From assembly GCF_002879535.1 (NCBI RefSeq), contig NZ_PNOT02000169.1, positions 1 through 64,000 on the forward strand: 64,000 nucleotides of DNA, read 5' to 3'. Numbering within the stretch: the stretch's first letter is position 1; each line of letters opens with the position of its first letter. Shown here in pieces: positions 23,033-32,749 of this stretch. Origin of the DNA: Mesorhizobium intechi (lineage in GTDB: Bacteria; Pseudomonadota; Alphaproteobacteria; Rhizobiales; Rhizobiaceae). Position numbers and translations under genes: made by a program. The notes beneath the pieces were generated by a model. It was not told the origin of the DNA and ran no database searches. It saw only the letters and a program-made list of their open reading frames with translations.

Positions 23033-23896
23033 CTATTCTCCACCGCCAAGCGAATGCACGTAGACTGCCAGCTCCTTGACCTTGGTTTCGCCGAGACGGC
23101 CAACCCAGGCCGGCATGACACCATGTTTGGGCGCGCGAACCTGGGCGGCGATGGCAGCCTCACCGGACCCGTAGAGCCAGATGGCATCGGTCAGATCAGG
23201 GGCGCCAAGGTCCCTGTTGCCCTTTGCCTTGTCGCCATGGCAGGCCACGCAATTTTCCGCGAAGACCTTGGCGCCGGGCTCGATCAGGCTTGCGTCCTGG
23301 ACCTTGCCGGAGAGGCTCGCCACGTAGGCGCTGACCTGTGCGATCTGCTCGGGCGTGATGATATCGCCAAAGGCCGGCATCTCGGACATGCGCGTATCCG
23401 GGTCGGACGCGAAGCGGATGCCGTGTGTGATCGTCTGCTGAATCTGGTCGGCCTTGCCGCCCCACAGCCAGTCGTCGTCATTCAGGTTGGGAAAGCCTTT
23501 TGACCCCTGTGCACCCGAACCATGGCACTGCACGCAATTGACCTTGAACGCCGCGCCGCCGGCAGCGACAGCGAATTCACGCAACGCATCGTCGGCGGCG
23601 ATTTCGGACACGGTCTTGGATTGAATTGCCGCGACATACTTGCCCTTCGCAAGTTCGGCCGCCGCCAGCTCGTTCTTGACGTCATTTCGGCTGGAGTAGC
23701 CGAGCAGCCCGCTCGTCGCGGAGGACAGCATCGGCCAAGCCGGATAGAAGATGGTGTAGCCGATCGCCCAGACGATGGTGAAATAGAACGTCCAGATCCA
23801 CCAGCGCGGGAGGGGATTGTTGAGCTCCCTGATCCCATCCCATTCGTGGCCGGTCGTCGAAACGCCGGACACTTCGTCAATATGCTCGTTGCTCAT
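23033..23896 (-). CDS. fixP: Cbb3 cytochrome c oxidase diheme subunit FixP/CcoP
   Basis: The 287-aa membrane-anchored diheme cytochrome c has one helix (~33-56) and two CXXCH heme sites (C121/C124/H125 and C216/C219/H220). Likely axial Met residues lie in the RMSEMPAFGD and GVMPAW segments. The start MSNEH at 23896 is chosen; upstream in-frame codons overlap fixQ and are not Fix-like. Only 2 bp separate it from the fixQ stop. Confidence 0.96.
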   Translation of the reverse strand: MSNEHIDEVSGVSTTGHEWDGIRELNNPLPRWWIWTFYFTIVWAIGYTIFYPAWPMLSSATSGLLGYSSRNDVKNELAAAELAKGKYVAAIQSKTVSEIAADDALREFAVAAGGAAFKVNCVQCHGSGAQGSKGFPNLNDDDWLWGGKADQIQQTITHGIRFASDPDTRMSEMPAFGDIITPEQIAQVSAYVASLSGKVQDASLIEPGAKVFAENCVACHGDKAKGNRDLGAPDLTDAIWLYGSGEAAIAAQVRAPKHGVMPAWVGRLGETKVKELAVYVHSLGGGE

Positions 23897-23898
23897 GG

Positions 23899-24048
23899 TC
23901 AGTCGTCCTTGAGTGGAATGCGCGCGGCTTCTTCGGCCTCTTTGCGGCCGCCGGGACGGAGCGCGAAGGCGATTGCGCCGACGAAGAAAAGTGCCATCGC
24001 GAGCAAGCCCCAACTGTCGGCGAATTCCCGCATCAGATTGTAGTCCAT
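23899..24048 (-). CDS. fixQ: Cbb3 oxidase small subunit FixQ/CcoQ
   Basis: The 49-aa protein starts MDYNLMREFADSWGLL, has a single transmembrane helix (~13-30) and ends in a charged tail ending PLKDD. It matches the CcoQ family in size and position between fixO and fixP. AGGAGG, overlapping the end of fixO, is its ribosome site. Confidence 0.94.
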   Translation of the reverse strand: MDYNLMREFADSWGLLAMALFFVGAIAFALRPGGRKEAEEAARIPLKDD

Positions 24049-24059
24049 GGTCATCCTCC

Positions 24060-24791
24060 TCAGCGGTAACCAGCGGCTTCGTCGTAGTGTTTGAAATCAA
24101 CCAGCGTGCCGAGCATCTGCAGATAGGCGACAAGCGCGTCCATCTCGGTGACCTGCTGCGGATTGCCGTCGAGATCGCCGACCTTCGCTTTCGGATAGCG
24201 GGCCAGAAGGCCGGATGTGTCGGCGTTGGGATCGGCCTGCGCCATCAAGTCGGCGTTGGCTTGCGCGATCATGTCGTCGGAGTACGGGACGCCAACGCGC
24301 CTGTTCGCAACCAGATGCGTCGAGAAGTCCTTCACCTCGATCGGCGTGTCCTTGAGGAAGGCATAGCTCGGCATGATCGATTCCGGCACCACCGATCGCG
24401 GATCGGACAGATGCTGCACATGCCACGTGTTCGAGTAGCGATCGCCGACGCGGGCCAGATCCGGCCCGGTTCGCTTCGATCCCCATTGGAACGGGTGATC
24501 GTACATCGACTCCGCCGCCAGGCTGTAGTGACCATAGCGCTCGACCTCGTCGCGGAATGGCCTGATCATCTGGCTGTGGCAGAGGTAGCAGCCCTCCCGC
24601 ACATAGATGTTGCGGCCGGCGAGTTCGAGCGGCGAGTAAGGCCGCATGCCTTCGACCTTCTCGATCGTATTGTCGAGATAGAAGAGCGGGGCGATCTCGA
24701 CGATGCCGCCGACCGTCACCACCAGAAGGGAACCAACGAGAAGAAGCGTCGCGTTCTTCTCGATGATCGCGTGTCTGTCCATCAAGCCCAT
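24060..24791 (-). CDS. fixO: Cbb3 oxidase monoheme subunit FixO/CcoO
   Basis: The 243-aa protein has an N-terminal membrane anchor (~15-37) and one heme c site in [10 protein letters not shown] (C68/C71/H72). The IMPSYAFL segment provides the likely axial Met. ATG codons at 24791 and 24782 are both possible starts. It passes electrons from FixP to FixN. Confidence 0.96.
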   Translation of the reverse strand: MGLMDRHAIIEKNATLLLVGSLLVVTVGGIVEIAPLFYLDNTIEKVEGMRPYSPLELAGRNIYVREGCYLCHSQMIRPFRDEVERYGHYSLAAESMYDHPFQWGSKRTGPDLARVGDRYSNTWHVQHLSDPRSVVPESIMPSYAFLKDTPIEVKDFSTHLVANRRVGVPYSDDMIAQANADLMAQADPNADTSGLLARYPKAKVGDLDGNPQQVTEMDALVAYLQMLGTLVDFKHYDEAAGYR

Positions 24792-24800
24792 TTCTGGCTC

Positions 24801-26411
24801 CTATTGTGCAGGCTGGAGGGCGGGAACGGAGCCCGGTATCGGTTGCTCCTGGCGCTGGCGGCCGAGGATCGTCATGGTGATGTTCCAGGCCATGATCAGG
24901 GCGCCCGACAGGTACATGGCTCCGCCGATGGCGCGCATGACGTAGTAGGGATGCATGGCGGCGACCGTCTCGGCGAAGGAATAGACCAGGAAGCCCTGCT
25001 CGTCGTATTCGCGCCACATCAGGCCCTGCATGATGCCGGACACCCACATGACCGCGGCGTAGACAACGATACCGAGCGTCGCCAGCCAGAAGTGCCAAGT
25101 GACCAGCCGCAGCGAATAGAGGCGCTCGCGGTTCCACAGTTTCGGCACCATGTAGTAGATCGCGCCGAACGAGATCATGCCAACCCAGCCGAGTGCGCCG
25201 GAATGGACGTGGCCGATGGTCCAGTCGGTGTAGTGACTGAGCGAATTGACCGACTTGATCGACATCATCGGGCCTTCGAAGGTCGACATGCCGTAGAAGG
25301 CGATGGCGATCACCATCATGCGGATGATCGGGTCGGTGCGGATCTTGTCCCAGGCACCGGACAGCGTCATCAGGCCGTTGATCATGCCGCCCCATGATGG
25401 CATCCAGAGCATGATCGAGAACACCATGCCGAGCGTCTGCGCCCAATCGGGCAGGGCGGTATAGTGAAGATGATGGGGGCCGGCCCAGATATAGAGGAAG
25501 ATCAGCGCCCAGAAGTGGATGATCGAAAGGCGATAGGAGTAGACCGGCCGGTTGGCCTGCTTGGGCACGAAGTAATACATCATGCCGAGGAAGCCTGCCG
25601 TCAGGAAGAAGCCGACCGCGTTGTGGCCATACCACCATTGCGTCAGCGCATCCTGGACACCGGAAAATGCGGAGTAGCTCTTCGATCCCAGGAAGGAGGC
25701 CGGCATCGACAGGTTGTTGACCACATGCAGCATCGCGATGGTCACGATGAAGGAGAGGTAGAACCAGTTGGCGACGTAGATATGCGGCTCCTTGCGCTTC
25801 AGGAGCGTGCCGAGGAACAGGAGGAGATAGGCGACCCAGACGATGGTCAGCCAGATGTCGACATACCATTCAGGCTCGGCGTATTCGCGGGACTCGGTGA
25901 TGCCGAGCAGATAGCCGGTGGCCGCCATGACGATGAAAAGCTGGTAACCCCAGAACACGAACCAGGCGAGATTGCCGCCGAAAAGTCGGGCGCGGCAGGT
26001 GCGCTGCACCACATACATGGACGTGCAAAGCAGGGCGTTGCCGCCGAAGGCAAAAACGACGCCGGATGTGTGCAGCGGCCGCAGACGCCCGAAATTGAAC
26101 CAGGGCTGGATGTTGAGATTCGGATAGGCGAGCTGTAGCGCGATGATCACGCCGACAAGCATGCCGACCACGCCCCAGAACATGGTCGCGATGGCGCCGT
26201 AGCGGATCGGCCCGTCCATATACGCGGACGGATCGATCGGAGCCGCCGGCGCAAAACTGGCCTTGCGCAGAAGAACAGCGACAAAGCCCAGCAGCACGAT
26301 GAACAGCACCCACATATGCTGGCGGAAAGGCTCATCCACGCCAAAGCCGGCGGCCACCAGGGCCGCGAATGCAAACAGGCTTAGAGCCACAGTTTCAGTG
26401 CCGAATTTCAT
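24801..26411 (-). CDS. fixN: Cbb3 cytochrome oxidase catalytic subunit FixN/CcoN
   Basis: The 536-aa protein has about 12 membrane segments and the heme-copper oxidase His ligands, for example in [27 protein letters not shown] and HVHSGALG. It is the oxygen-reducing subunit of the high-affinity cbb3 oxidase. The ATG at 26411 (MKFGTETV) is used; the 102 in-frame codons before it run through the promoter. An anaerobox lies 80 bp upstream. Confidence 0.97.
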   Translation of the reverse strand: MKFGTETVALSLFAFAALVAAGFGVDEPFRQHMWVLFIVLLGFVAVLLRKASFAPAAPIDPSAYMDGPIRYGAIATMFWGVVGMLVGVIIALQLAYPNLNIQPWFNFGRLRPLHTSGVVFAFGGNALLCTSMYVVQRTCRARLFGGNLAWFVFWGYQLFIVMAATGYLLGITESREYAEPEWYVDIWLTIVWVAYLLLFLGTLLKRKEPHIYVANWFYLSFIVTIAMLHVVNNLSMPASFLGSKSYSAFSGVQDALTQWWYGHNAVGFFLTAGFLGMMYYFVPKQANRPVYSYRLSIIHFWALIFLYIWAGPHHLHYTALPDWAQTLGMVFSIMLWMPSWGGMINGLMTLSGAWDKIRTDPIIRMMVIAIAFYGMSTFEGPMMSIKSVNSLSHYTDWTIGHVHSGALGWVGMISFGAIYYMVPKLWNRERLYSLRLVTWHFWLATLGIVVYAAVMWVSGIMQGLMWREYDEQGFLVYSFAETVAAMHPYYVMRAIGGAMYLSGALIMAWNITMTILGRQRQEQPIPGSVPALQPAQ

Positions 26412-26490
26412 GACATGTCCCCGACCTCGGATTCCGTGCGCGGAAAACAATCCGCAGCAGCACCAATTCCTCAGCCGGGCCCACGGCGCC

Positions 26491-26504
26491 TTGATCCAGG
26501 TCAA
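26491..26504. promoter_or_regulatory. Anaerobox between fixNOQP and the hemerythrin-like gene
   Basis: TTGATCCAGGTCAA matches the FNR/FixK palindrome. It lies 80 bp before the fixN start and 57 bp before the divergent hemerythrin-like gene, so it could serve both promoters. Confidence 0.85.
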
Positions 26505-26560
26505 AGCCCACCGCGTTATCATTAGGCAGCGTAAGCCTTGCAAAAGACCGGAGGCTGACA

Positions 26561-27064
26561 TTGAACTCGGAGAAAGTGCGAGGATCGTCACTGTTTGAAA
26601 ACCGCCGTGACATCTCCACGCCGGCCGGCCGGGAGGCCGTCCCGACCGTGGTGATGCGGCGGGGGCATGACGAGAAGCTCCGCCTTTGCGATGCCCTGGA
26701 AAGAATCGCGGACGCACTGCCAGGTGTTGATCGGATGATATGCCTCAGCACAGCCAACTCGATCGTGCCGCTTCTGCGCAGCATCCATCAGTACGAAGAG
26801 GCCATCATTTTTCCGGCTTACGAGGAGGCGGTGGTCGGCAGCGAGGCGAACCTTGCCTCGACCCGACGGTTGCGGGCCGAGCATGTGGAAGACGAATGCT
26901 TTGCCGGTGAGGTGACTGAAACCCTGCTGGCCATCGGACATGGCGAGGCAGTCGAGAATCCCGAAGCCATCGGGTTCATGTTGCGCGGCCTGTTCGAGAA
27001 CTTGCGCCGGCACATCGCGTTTGAACGCGAGCACGTGCTGCCGATGATCGGGATCGCTGACTGA
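26561..27064 (+). CDS. Hemerythrin HHE-domain protein
   Basis: The 167-aa protein is mostly helical and has the spaced His/Glu of hemerythrin-like four-helix bundles: [29 protein letters not shown] and [14 protein letters not shown]. Such proteins bind a di-iron centre and sense or bind oxygen or NO. The start is TTG, supported by GGAGG 6 nt upstream. It is divergent from fixN across an anaerobox and convergent with the fnrN-type gene with a 2-bp gap, suggesting oxygen or NO handling during microaerobic growth (inference). Confidence 0.85.
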   Translation: MNSEKVRGSSLFENRRDISTPAGREAVPTVVMRRGHDEKLRLCDALERIADALPGVDRMICLSTANSIVPLLRSIHQYEEAIIFPAYEEAVVGSEANLASTRRLRAEHVEDECFAGEVTETLLAIGHGEAVENPEAIGFMLRGLFENLRRHIAFEREHVLPMIGIAD

Positions 27065-27066
27065 GG

Positions 27067-27795
27067 TCAGGCGCCGGAGCGACTGGCCAAGCGTTTAAGG
27101 CTGGTCACCGTCACATGTCGATTGTTCTCGATCCGGATCAGCCCGTCTGTCCGCAGGCGGGTCAACTGGCGGCTCACCGTCTCGATCGTCAGCCCGAGGA
27201 AATCGGCGATGTCGGCGCGTGTGAGCGGCAGCTCGAAGCTCGTCGTGTTGGTGGCCGGATCGAGCGCGGGATCGATGTTTCTGGCAATCATCAGCAGGAA
27301 GCTCGCCACTTTTTCCGCGGCCGTCTTGCGCCCCAGCGTCACCATCCACTCGCGTGCTTCGTCAAGCTCGTTCAATGTCTGCTTGAGCAGGCGATGCTCG
27401 AGCTCTGGCGATTCCCTAATCATCCTCTCGATGGACGCTCTCGGAAACGAGCACAGGGAGACGGCCGTTGCCGCTTCAGCGTTGATCGCGCTTTCCACCT
27501 TGAATGGCCGCCCCAGAAAGTCAGGAGCAAACTGAAGCCCCACAATCTGTTGGCGCCCGTCCGAAAGGCTTTTCGTCAGCTTCACCACGCCGGAGAGCAC
27601 GTTGGAATAGCTGTCGACGGTCTCGGCGTCGCCAATCAGTTCCACGCCCGGTTCAATGGTCTGCTTCGATGAAATCTTGGCGAGCCCAACCAACTGATCG
27701 GGGTCGAGCGCACCGCAGACGCCGCGATGCCGCGCCTCGCATGATTGGCAAAGCACGGGAATGCCGACGCTATGAACATCTTGACGCACTGTCAT
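27067..27795 (-). CDS. fnrN: FnrN-type oxygen-sensing Crp/Fnr regulator
   Basis: The 242-aa protein has Cys16, Cys19 and Cys27 (CxxC-x7-C) plus central Cys115, the arrangement that holds an oxygen-labile 4Fe-4S cluster in FNR/FnrN. Next come a cyclic-nucleotide-like beta-roll and a winged HTH with the FNR recognition motif IETVSRQL. The ATG at 27795 is chosen; an ATG at 27882 would abut the anaerobox and is unlikely. It probably activates fixNOQP, fixGHIS and hemN and may autoregulate from the box at 27882. Confidence 0.88.
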   Translation of the reverse strand: MTVRQDVHSVGIPVLCQSCEARHRGVCGALDPDQLVGLAKISSKQTIEPGVELIGDAETVDSYSNVLSGVVKLTKSLSDGRQQIVGLQFAPDFLGRPFKVESAINAEAATAVSLCSFPRASIERMIRESPELEHRLLKQTLNELDEAREWMVTLGRKTAAEKVASFLLMIARNIDPALDPATNTTSFELPLTRADIADFLGLTIETVSRQLTRLRTDGLIRIENNRHVTVTSLKRLASRSGA

Positions 27796-27881
27796 CACGA
27801 TCGTCCGGGGACCCTGGGTATCGGCAAGATAAGTGTCGGCCGTTGAAAAAGCCTTGTGACAGTTTGTCCGGTGCAAAGGCA

Positions 27882-27895
27882 TTGACCGAAATCAA
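27882..27895. promoter_or_regulatory. Anaerobox between fnrN and hemN
   Basis: TTGACCGAAATCAA is a good FNR/FixK palindrome, 57 bp before hemN and 87 bp before the chosen fnrN start. It could control both genes. Confidence 0.85.
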
Positions 27896-27952
27896 GGCAT
27901 TGGCGCGCGGTTGCGGCCATTGCCTTGACTTGGCAAACACAGGGAAGGCGAC

Positions 27953-29302
27953 ATGCAACCGGAAGTGGCCGCCAGGCTTGGCGAAAATGTACCGCGGTAC
28001 ACGAGCTATCCGACAGCGCCCCATTTCCACCCGGGGGTTGACGCGGCTGTCTGTCGGACCTGGCTCGAAGCGCTCGAAAGCGATGATGAGATATCGCTCT
28101 ATCTGCATATTCCCTACTGCGACAAGCTGTGCTGGTTCTGCGCATGCCACACCAAGCAGACCCGGCACTATCAGCCGGTGGCGACCTTTCTGCACTCCCT
28201 GCATAGGGAGATCGAGACGGTTGGCAGCCTGGTGCGCGGCAAGGGCCGGGTGCGCGCCATCCATTTCGGCGGGGGTTCACCGACCATGCTCAAGCCCGAG
28301 GACATCCTGTCGCTTGGAAAAGCGCTGCGGGATCGTTTCGATGTGCTAGACGATGCCAGCCTCAGTGTCGAAATCGATCCCAGCGACATGGATGAGGCAC
28401 GGCTCGACGCCTTGGCGGCGATCGGCATGACGAGGGCGAGCCTCGGCGTCCAGGATTTCGATCCCAAGGTACAAAAAGCCATCAATCGCGAGCAAAGCTT
28501 CCTGCTGACCAAGAGCGTGGTGGACGCCGTGCGCGCGCGTGGCGTGAAGTCCGTGAACCTCGACCTGCTCTACGGCCTGCCGCACCAGACCCTTGACAGT
28601 GTAGCTCACACCGTCGCCCAGGCGTTGACGTTGCAGCCCGACAGGCTGGCGCTGTTCGGCTATGCGCATGTGCCCTGGTTCAAGAAGCATCAAACCATGA
28701 TCGACGAAGCATGGCTCCCCGATTCTGCCGGACGGTTGGCGCAATCGCAACTCGCCGCCGGGCTGATCGTGGACGCCGGATACGAGGCCCTGGGGCTGGA
28801 TCATTTCGCCAAGCCGAACGATACGCTCGCGATGTCGGCCCGCATCGGCAAGATCCGTCGCAATTTCCAGGGCTATACAGAGGACAATTGCGAGACTTTG
28901 ATCGGGCTTGGGCCCTCCGCGATCAGCCGATACCGCCAGGGCTATGCCCAGAACATCGTCGCGACCGGTGTATACGAGAAGACCGTGGATTCTGGACAGC
29001 TGGCAGTGGCGCGCGGCATCGAGCTCAGCGTCGACGATCTGGCGAGAGGCTGGATCATCGAGCGTCTGATGTGCCATTTCGCTTTCTCGGCGATCGAACT
29101 GGTCGAACGCTTCGGCGACGTCGGCCAAAGGCTCCTGGCCACGGCAAGTCGAGTTGCGATCAGCGGCGCCGGCCTTCTGCTTCAGCTCGATGGCGAAAAC
29201 TTCGTCGTTCCGAAGGACAGCCGCCCGCTTGTCAGGACGGTGGCGGCGAAGTTCGACAAGTACCTCGAAGCCGGCACGGCCAGGCATTCAGTGGCGGTCT
29301 GA
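27953..29302 (+). CDS. hemN: Oxygen-independent coproporphyrinogen III dehydrogenase
   Basis: The 449-aa radical-SAM enzyme has the cluster motif CxxxCxxC at Cys56/60/63 followed by Cys65. The N-terminal YTSYPTAPHF and the FGGGSPT motifs are typical of HemN. It converts coproporphyrinogen III to protoporphyrinogen IX when oxygen is scarce and so supplies heme for the adjacent cbb3 cytochromes. An anaerobox precedes it. Confidence 0.94.
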   Translation: MQPEVAARLGENVPRYTSYPTAPHFHPGVDAAVCRTWLEALESDDEISLYLHIPYCDKLCWFCACHTKQTRHYQPVATFLHSLHREIETVGSLVRGKGRVRAIHFGGGSPTMLKPEDILSLGKALRDRFDVLDDASLSVEIDPSDMDEARLDALAAIGMTRASLGVQDFDPKVQKAINREQSFLLTKSVVDAVRARGVKSVNLDLLYGLPHQTLDSVAHTVAQALTLQPDRLALFGYAHVPWFKKHQTMIDEAWLPDSAGRLAQSQLAAGLIVDAGYEALGLDHFAKPNDTLAMSARIGKIRRNFQGYTEDNCETLIGLGPSAISRYRQGYAQNIVATGVYEKTVDSGQLAVARGIELSVDDLARGWIIERLMCHFAFSAIELVERFGDVGQRLLATASRVAISGAGLLLQLDGENFVVPKDSRPLVRTVAAKFDKYLEAGTARHSVAV

Positions 29303-29314
29303 GCGCCGGTCCGG

Positions 29315-29746
29315 TCAGAAGTGCTCGCCGACCCTGAACGGGCCGATACGCGTTCCCGCCGCGATCAGATAGGCGGTCGACCAGCCGATGAGCAGAAATC
29401 CGTTCACGCCCTCGAGCGCCGCCAGGACGCGCCAGCCATGGGCGGGAACCACGTCCCCATATCCGACCGTTGAAAAGGTGATGGTGGAAAAATAGAGCGC
29501 CGTCTCGAAGTCCGGCAGCACGCCGAGTTCAAGATACACGCCGGCCCACAGCCACACCTCGGCCGTGATGACGCCAAAGAGGCCCATGACGACGCTGATC
29601 ATCGCGATCACTCGGCTGCGCCGGCCATGCATCCGGAAGCGAGCCACGAGGTGCGCCATGGCATGGGTGATCGCGATGAGACCGAAGGTGTGGATGAGGA
29701 CCGTCAGGCTGATGACGATCGTGCCGGCGAACAGATTTGTGACCAT
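29315..29746 (-). CDS. Two-TM potassium-channel-like protein
   Basis: The 143-aa membrane protein has a hydrophobic N-terminal helix, a second helix (~40-65), a pore loop with the K+ selectivity signature TVGYGD and a C-terminal helix. It matches the small ion_trans_2 channel family. The start MVTNLF at 29746 is preferred over an in-frame codon at 29887, because the additional 47 residues are not hydrophobic or conserved in style. It has no RCK domain. It converges with hemN, 12 bp apart. Confidence 0.85.
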   Translation of the reverse strand: MVTNLFAGTIVISLTVLIHTFGLIAITHAMAHLVARFRMHGRRSRVIAMISVVMGLFGVITAEVWLWAGVYLELGVLPDFETALYFSTITFSTVGYGDVVPAHGWRVLAALEGVNGFLLIGWSTAYLIAAGTRIGPFRVGEHF

Positions 29747-30059
29747 GGGTTGTTCGTAGCGATGCAGCGGCGCTTTGCATTGTGCAAGATCAAACCGATG
29801 GCCAGCGGCCCTCTTCTGGGGCGCCGGCCAAGATCCGGCATTGCGCAAATATTTCGCGTTCGACTTTACCGAATTACAATCAGTCATCTGCTAAGCTACA
29901 TCCATAACTCGGACGATCGCCGCCAGGCGAAGGCATGATGCCGCCCCGCCCGAGCCGGTTCGAGGCCGGCGGTTGCGCTCTTCACGCATGACAGCGGCGC
30001 CTGCGACGCGCCCTGTTTCGCCGCCGCGCCAAGCGCGTCGGCTCCCGAAAGGCTATCCG
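29747..30059. other. Intergenic divergent promoter region
   Basis: These 313 bp separate the channel gene from the molybdopterin-fold protein. I see no conserved gene, anaerobox or terminator. Short open frames here are not supported. Confidence 0.5.
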
Positions 30060-30563
30060 ATGAAAATCCTGATCGTGGCCGCGCTGCTGGGCGCATTGCC
30101 ACTCTCCAATGCCATGTGCGCCAAGCTTGGAGCACCCAGGGGCGACGTCGTCCTGACCATCACCGGTCAGATCGACAACACCAACGCCGGAAACGCCGCG
30201 ACCTTTGATATGGCGATGCTGCAGGCACTAGCCGGCAGGCGGGCAATCATGGAAACCCCCTGGACCGACGGCGCCACCGAGTTCGATGGTCCATATCTGA
30301 AGGCCGTCCTCGATGCTGCGGGTGCCCATGGCAAGACGCTGCGGATCAAGGCCCTCAACGACTACGCGGCCGACGTTCCCGTCGAGGATGCCTCCGACTA
30401 TGAGACGATCCTCGCACTCAAGATGAACGGCAAGCCGATGTCGGTTCGCGACAAGGGCCCGCTCTTCATGATCTACCCGTTCGACAAGAACCACGAACTC
30501 TACAACGAGAAATACTTCTCGCGTTCAGTGTGGCAGATCAAGGAAATCGAGGTCGTCGATTGA
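30060..30563 (+). CDS. Exported molybdopterin-oxidoreductase-fold protein (sensor-like)
   Basis: The 167-aa protein has a Sec signal peptide (~1-20) and a SUOX/oxidored_molyb-like domain, with conserved blocks [28 protein letters not shown] and [16 protein letters not shown]. The only Cys lies at the signal-peptide end, so the Cys that ligates molybdenum in true enzymes is absent. It is likely a non-catalytic periplasmic protein. The stop overlaps the TTG start of the hybrid kinase by 3 bp, so it is probably a signal-input partner (inference). Confidence 0.78.
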   Translation: MKILIVAALLGALPLSNAMCAKLGAPRGDVVLTITGQIDNTNAGNAATFDMAMLQALAGRRAIMETPWTDGATEFDGPYLKAVLDAAGAHGKTLRIKALNDYAADVPVEDASDYETILALKMNGKPMSVRDKGPLFMIYPFDKNHELYNEKYFSRSVWQIKEIEVVD

Positions 30564-32749
30564 AACCCGACCTGATCGAGAGCCGGGAGGCCGTTCGACG
30601 GGCGGGGAAGGCGACGCGATACCTGATCGCGGTCTCCGTGGGGCTGATGCTTGCGCTTGGCGGCGCCTTCGCGCATCTGGCGGCTAGGCAGAACACACTG
30701 CAGGATAGCATTCGCGAGGATGCGTTGTGGGCGGTCTACCAGCTGGATAGGGAAAGCCGGAGCCTCGCGCAGGCGATAGACCGGCTGACCAGCAAAAGCG
30801 CCGTCAGCCCCGAGGAGGTCAGGGCGCTCAATCTGCGCTATGACATCCTTTATTCGCGGCTCTCGATCCTCGACAATTCCAAATATGCCTCCTTCTTTCA
30901 AACCAACGAAACCTTCCGGGGTGTGCGCACGCAGGTGCGGGGTCTCGTCGTCGGACTTGAATCCGTCTTCGACCGCATAGCCGCCGACGGAGCGGTCGAG
31001 CATGCGACCTTGATCAGCGCCTCGGATACCCTTGCTCGCTTGCTGAAGGTCACGGAAGGCCTGCTCAGCTACACCAACGCCTCGGTTTCGGCCTCACGCG
31101 CCGATGCCCGCGACGAGGTGATGCGGCTGCAGCAACTGTCGGCGCTGGTCGTCCTGGCGCTGGGCTGCTCGATCGGACTGCTGATCCTGAATCTCATGCG
31201 CCAGTTGCGCATCGTTCAGGTCACCAGCCGTCAGCTTGAGGCGACGGCGGACGAATTGTCGATGGCGTACCGTGCGGCCGAGGTTGGCAACCGCGCCAAG
31301 TCCGAATTCATGGCAACCATCGGCCATGAGATCCGCACTCCGCTCAATGCCATTCTCGGCATGTCCGAGCTGCTCTCCCTTTCGCAGCTCGCGCCGCGCG
31401 ACATGGAGAGTGTGCGTATCATCACAAGCTCCGGCCAGGCCCTGCTCGAGGTCATCAATGAGATCCTCGACTTCGCCAAGATCGAACACGGCGACTTCGC
31501 CGCCGAAAGTGTTCCCTTCGACGCGCCGGCCATGTTGCGTGACGTCGCTAGGGTCATGGAGGGCAGGGCGGGCGAGCAGCGCGATCGCATCGAGATATCG
31601 AACGGCTGCGCGCATCATGCCGGATGGTACGTCGGCGATCCCACCCGGTTGCGGCGCGTGCTGCTCAATCTGTTGAGCAACGCGGTGAAATTCACCGAGA
31701 ATGGCCTGATACGTCTCAGCATGGCCGAAAGCGAAGATGGGACGCGGTTGCGCTTCCAGGTGTCCGACACCGGCATCGGAATCTCGCTGGAATCACGCCA
31801 TCGCCTGTTCATGCCGTTCAGCCAGGTCGATGGCACGATCAGCAGACGCTTCGGGGGGACGGGCCTTGGGTTGGCCATCTGCAAGAAAGTGGTCGAGGGG
31901 CTCGGTGGCACGATCGGGGTCGACAGCAGGTTAGGGGTCGGCAGCTGCTTCTGGTTCGAGGTCCCGGCCAAGCGCGTCGATCCGCCCGTCGCCACCACGA
32001 CGCGCGCCGTTGTGCTACCATCATTCAACATCCTTGTAGTCGAGGACAATGCGGTAAACCGCGAGGTGGCGCAGCAGTTTCTCGAATTGCTGGGCCAACG
32101 CGCCGTTCTGGCCGCAGATGGCCGCGAAGGCGTTCGCCTGGCATCCGAATGGCAGTTCGATCTGATCCTCATGGACATGCAGATGCCGGTCATGGACGGG
32201 ATCGAAGCCACCCGCACCATCAGGGCGGCGGGCGATCGGGTGCCGATCGTTGCGATGACGGCGAACGCGTCCGATGAAGATCGCAGACGCTGCATCGAGG
32301 CGGGCATGGACGGGTTCGAGGCCAAGCCGGTCACCATGGCGAGGCTGGGCCATCTGATTGACGGGCTCGCCGGAACCGCCGGCCGAATGGCGCCTGTCAT
32401 ACCCCGCCTGGGCGGCGATGAAGCCGCTGACGGCGGAACTCCCATGGACCGGCGGACGCGCGAATTGATCGAGACTCTTGGACAGGATGCATTCCACAGA
32501 TTGATGGATTCGTTTCTGGAGGACTCCGCCGCGCTGCTTCGCGACCTGCATCGTGCAATGTCGAGCAGAGACCGGACGCTCGCCGACAGAACGCTCCATT
32601 CGCTCAAGGGCGCCGCTGCCAATATGGGCCTGACGTCACTCGCGGCATTGGCTGACGAGGGCCACTGCAGACCACTCGACGTCAAGCTGACAAAGGATAT
32701 CGAGCAGGAAGTTGCGCGGATCGACCGAAACGGCAGAAGGGCGGCGTAG
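30560..32749 (+). CDS. Hybrid sensor histidine kinase with REC and HPt domains
   Basis: The 729-aa protein has a transmembrane helix near 20-40, a ~140-residue periplasmic helical region and a second helix near 190-210. The HisKA domain (His256 in [10 protein letters not shown]) and HATPase domain ([25 protein letters not shown]) follow. A receiver (Asp539 in [10 protein letters not shown]) and a C-terminal HPt (His680 in [11 protein letters not shown]) complete it. The TTG start at 30560 overlaps the upstream stop (TTGA) and has GAGG upstream. The phosphorelay probably ends in the co-encoded HD-GYP regulator. Confidence 0.92.
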   Translation: MKPDLIESREAVRRAGKATRYLIAVSVGLMLALGGAFAHLAARQNTLQDSIREDALWAVYQLDRESRSLAQAIDRLTSKSAVSPEEVRALNLRYDILYSRLSILDNSKYASFFQTNETFRGVRTQVRGLVVGLESVFDRIAADGAVEHATLISASDTLARLLKVTEGLLSYTNASVSASRADARDEVMRLQQLSALVVLALGCSIGLLILNLMRQLRIVQVTSRQLEATADELSMAYRAAEVGNRAKSEFMATIGHEIRTPLNAILGMSELLSLSQLAPRDMESVRIITSSGQALLEVINEILDFAKIEHGDFAAESVPFDAPAMLRDVARVMEGRAGEQRDRIEISNGCAHHAGWYVGDPTRLRRVLLNLLSNAVKFTENGLIRLSMAESEDGTRLRFQVSDTGIGISLESRHRLFMPFSQVDGTISRRFGGTGLGLAICKKVVEGLGGTIGVDSRLGVGSCFWFEVPAKRVDPPVATTTRAVVLPSFNILVVEDNAVNREVAQQFLELLGQRAVLAADGREGVRLASEWQFDLILMDMQMPVMDGIEATRTIRAAGDRVPIVAMTANASDEDRRRCIEAGMDGFEAKPVTMARLGHLIDGLAGTAGRMAPVIPRLGGDEAADGGTPMDRRTRELIETLGQDAFHRLMDSFLEDSAALLRDLHRAMSSRDRTLADRTLHSLKGAAANMGLTSLAALADEGHCRPLDVKLTKDIEQEVARIDRNGRRAA

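Noticed and set aside
23913-25397. 494-aa plus-strand frame
   Set aside because: Antisense to fixQ, fixO and fixN; a GC-rich shadow.
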